Below are positions 14,499 to 14,686 of a DNA stretch of 14,686 nucleotides, piece after piece. The stretch spans positions 1-14,686 of the forward strand of contig CALAEZ010000176.1 of assembly GCA_937891125.1 (NCBI GenBank), in the 5' to 3' direction. This DNA is from an uncultured Treponema sp. (lineage in GTDB: Bacteria > Spirochaetota > Spirochaetia > Treponematales > Treponemataceae). The notes below the pieces were generated by a model that saw only the letters and a list, made by a program, of their open reading frames with translations, searched no databases and was not told the DNA's origin. Numbering within the stretch: position 1 is the stretch's first letter; every line of letters starts with the position of its first letter. Made by a program: the position numbers and the translations under genes.

Positions 14499-14686
14499 AT
14501 GGAAGTAGGTAAGGTTCCACCACATGATTTAGAAGCAGAGCAAGCTGTTATTGGTTGTATGCTTACAGATAAAGATTCAGTTATTTCTGCTGTAGAAACA
14601 CTAACAGAAGATGATTTTTATAGAGAAGATAATAAAATAATTTATAAAGCAATTTTAAATTTATATAACAGAGCAGAGCCAATAGA
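14499..14686 (+). CDS. dnaB: Replicative DNA helicase DnaB, N-terminal part, cut by the window edge
   Basis: The hexameric helicase unwinds DNA at the replication fork and interacts with primase through its N-terminal domain. Sixty-two codons are visible, starting MEVGKVPPHDLEAEQAVIGC, the hallmark opening of DnaB, then the helical segments LTEDDFYREDNKIIYKAILNLYNRAEPI of the N-terminal domain. The RecA-like ATPase domain lies beyond the edge. AAGGGG (14484-14489) ends 9 bases before the ATG and supports the start. The rplI-dnaB order and AT-rich codons agree with a Bacillota-like source. Confidence 0.93.
   Translation, partial: MEVGKVPPHDLEAEQAVIGCMLTDKDSVISAVETLTEDDFYREDNKIIYKAILNLYNRAEPI

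Noticed and set aside
1..14686. CRISPR array, tRNA or rRNA genes, insertion sequence, reverse transcriptase
   Set aside because: None was seen on either strand by reading; no spaced direct repeats, transposase or RT motifs were found.

Overview
The window reads as two unrelated bacterial sequences joined near position 9,315. Bases 1 to about 9,315 have moderate GC, mixed codon use and a Treponema-like (spirochaete) gene set: a sugar ABC transporter ATPase, an RNase II-type exoribonuclease, and a leftward cluster frr-uppS-cdsA-dxr-rseP followed by an exported beta-propeller protein. That cluster order is familiar from Treponema genomes (recalled, not searched). Bases from about 9,315 to the end are strongly AT-rich, with TTA/ATA/AGA codon use and Gram-positive type genes: a YugP-family zinc peptidase, RqcH, ribosomal protein L9 and the start of DnaB. 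This fits an AT-rich gut Bacillota/Mycoplasmatota lineage. The join falls inside frr, an essential gene, and removes its N-terminal third. A chimeric contig is the simplest explanation.

Left part. A MalK/UgpC-type ATPase runs off the left edge and ends in a clear intrinsic terminator. The RNB-domain exoribonuclease (+) then meets the propeller gene (-) tail to tail, with the stop codons overlapping and no terminator. The leftward cluster links translation (Frr, ribosome recycling) with isoprenoid and envelope lipid supply: Dxr starts the MEP pathway, UppS makes the undecaprenyl carrier, and CdsA makes CDP-diacylglycerol. It ends with an RseP/site-2 protease and an exported propeller protein of unknown role. 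Short gaps and start/stop overlaps (ATGA at dxr/rseP, 11 bases at rseP/propeller) indicate one translationally coupled operon.

Right part. A truncated helical protein of unknown function is followed by a probable terminator. Next is a surface protein with a TasA/camelysin-like N-terminal half and a C-terminal domain that looks like a C-type-lectin variable domain. The last ~34 codons before its conserved GIRPV motif have quite different composition and codon use from the rest of the gene. This is the signature expected of a diversity-generating retroelement (DGR) variable region. The same gene has an (AT)7 tract between possible -35 and -10 elements, and an inverted repeat that covers its Shine-Dalgarno sequence. 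A strong bidirectional terminator separates it from the leftward yugP-like and rqcH genes. rqcH and rplI are divergent, each with a good sigma-A-type promoter. rplI has its only Shine-Dalgarno-like sequence far upstream of the ATG, separated from it by a perfect 10-bp stem-loop. dnaB is cut by the right edge.

No tRNA, rRNA, CRISPR array, insertion sequence or reverse transcriptase was seen. No gap without a gene exceeds 300 bases.
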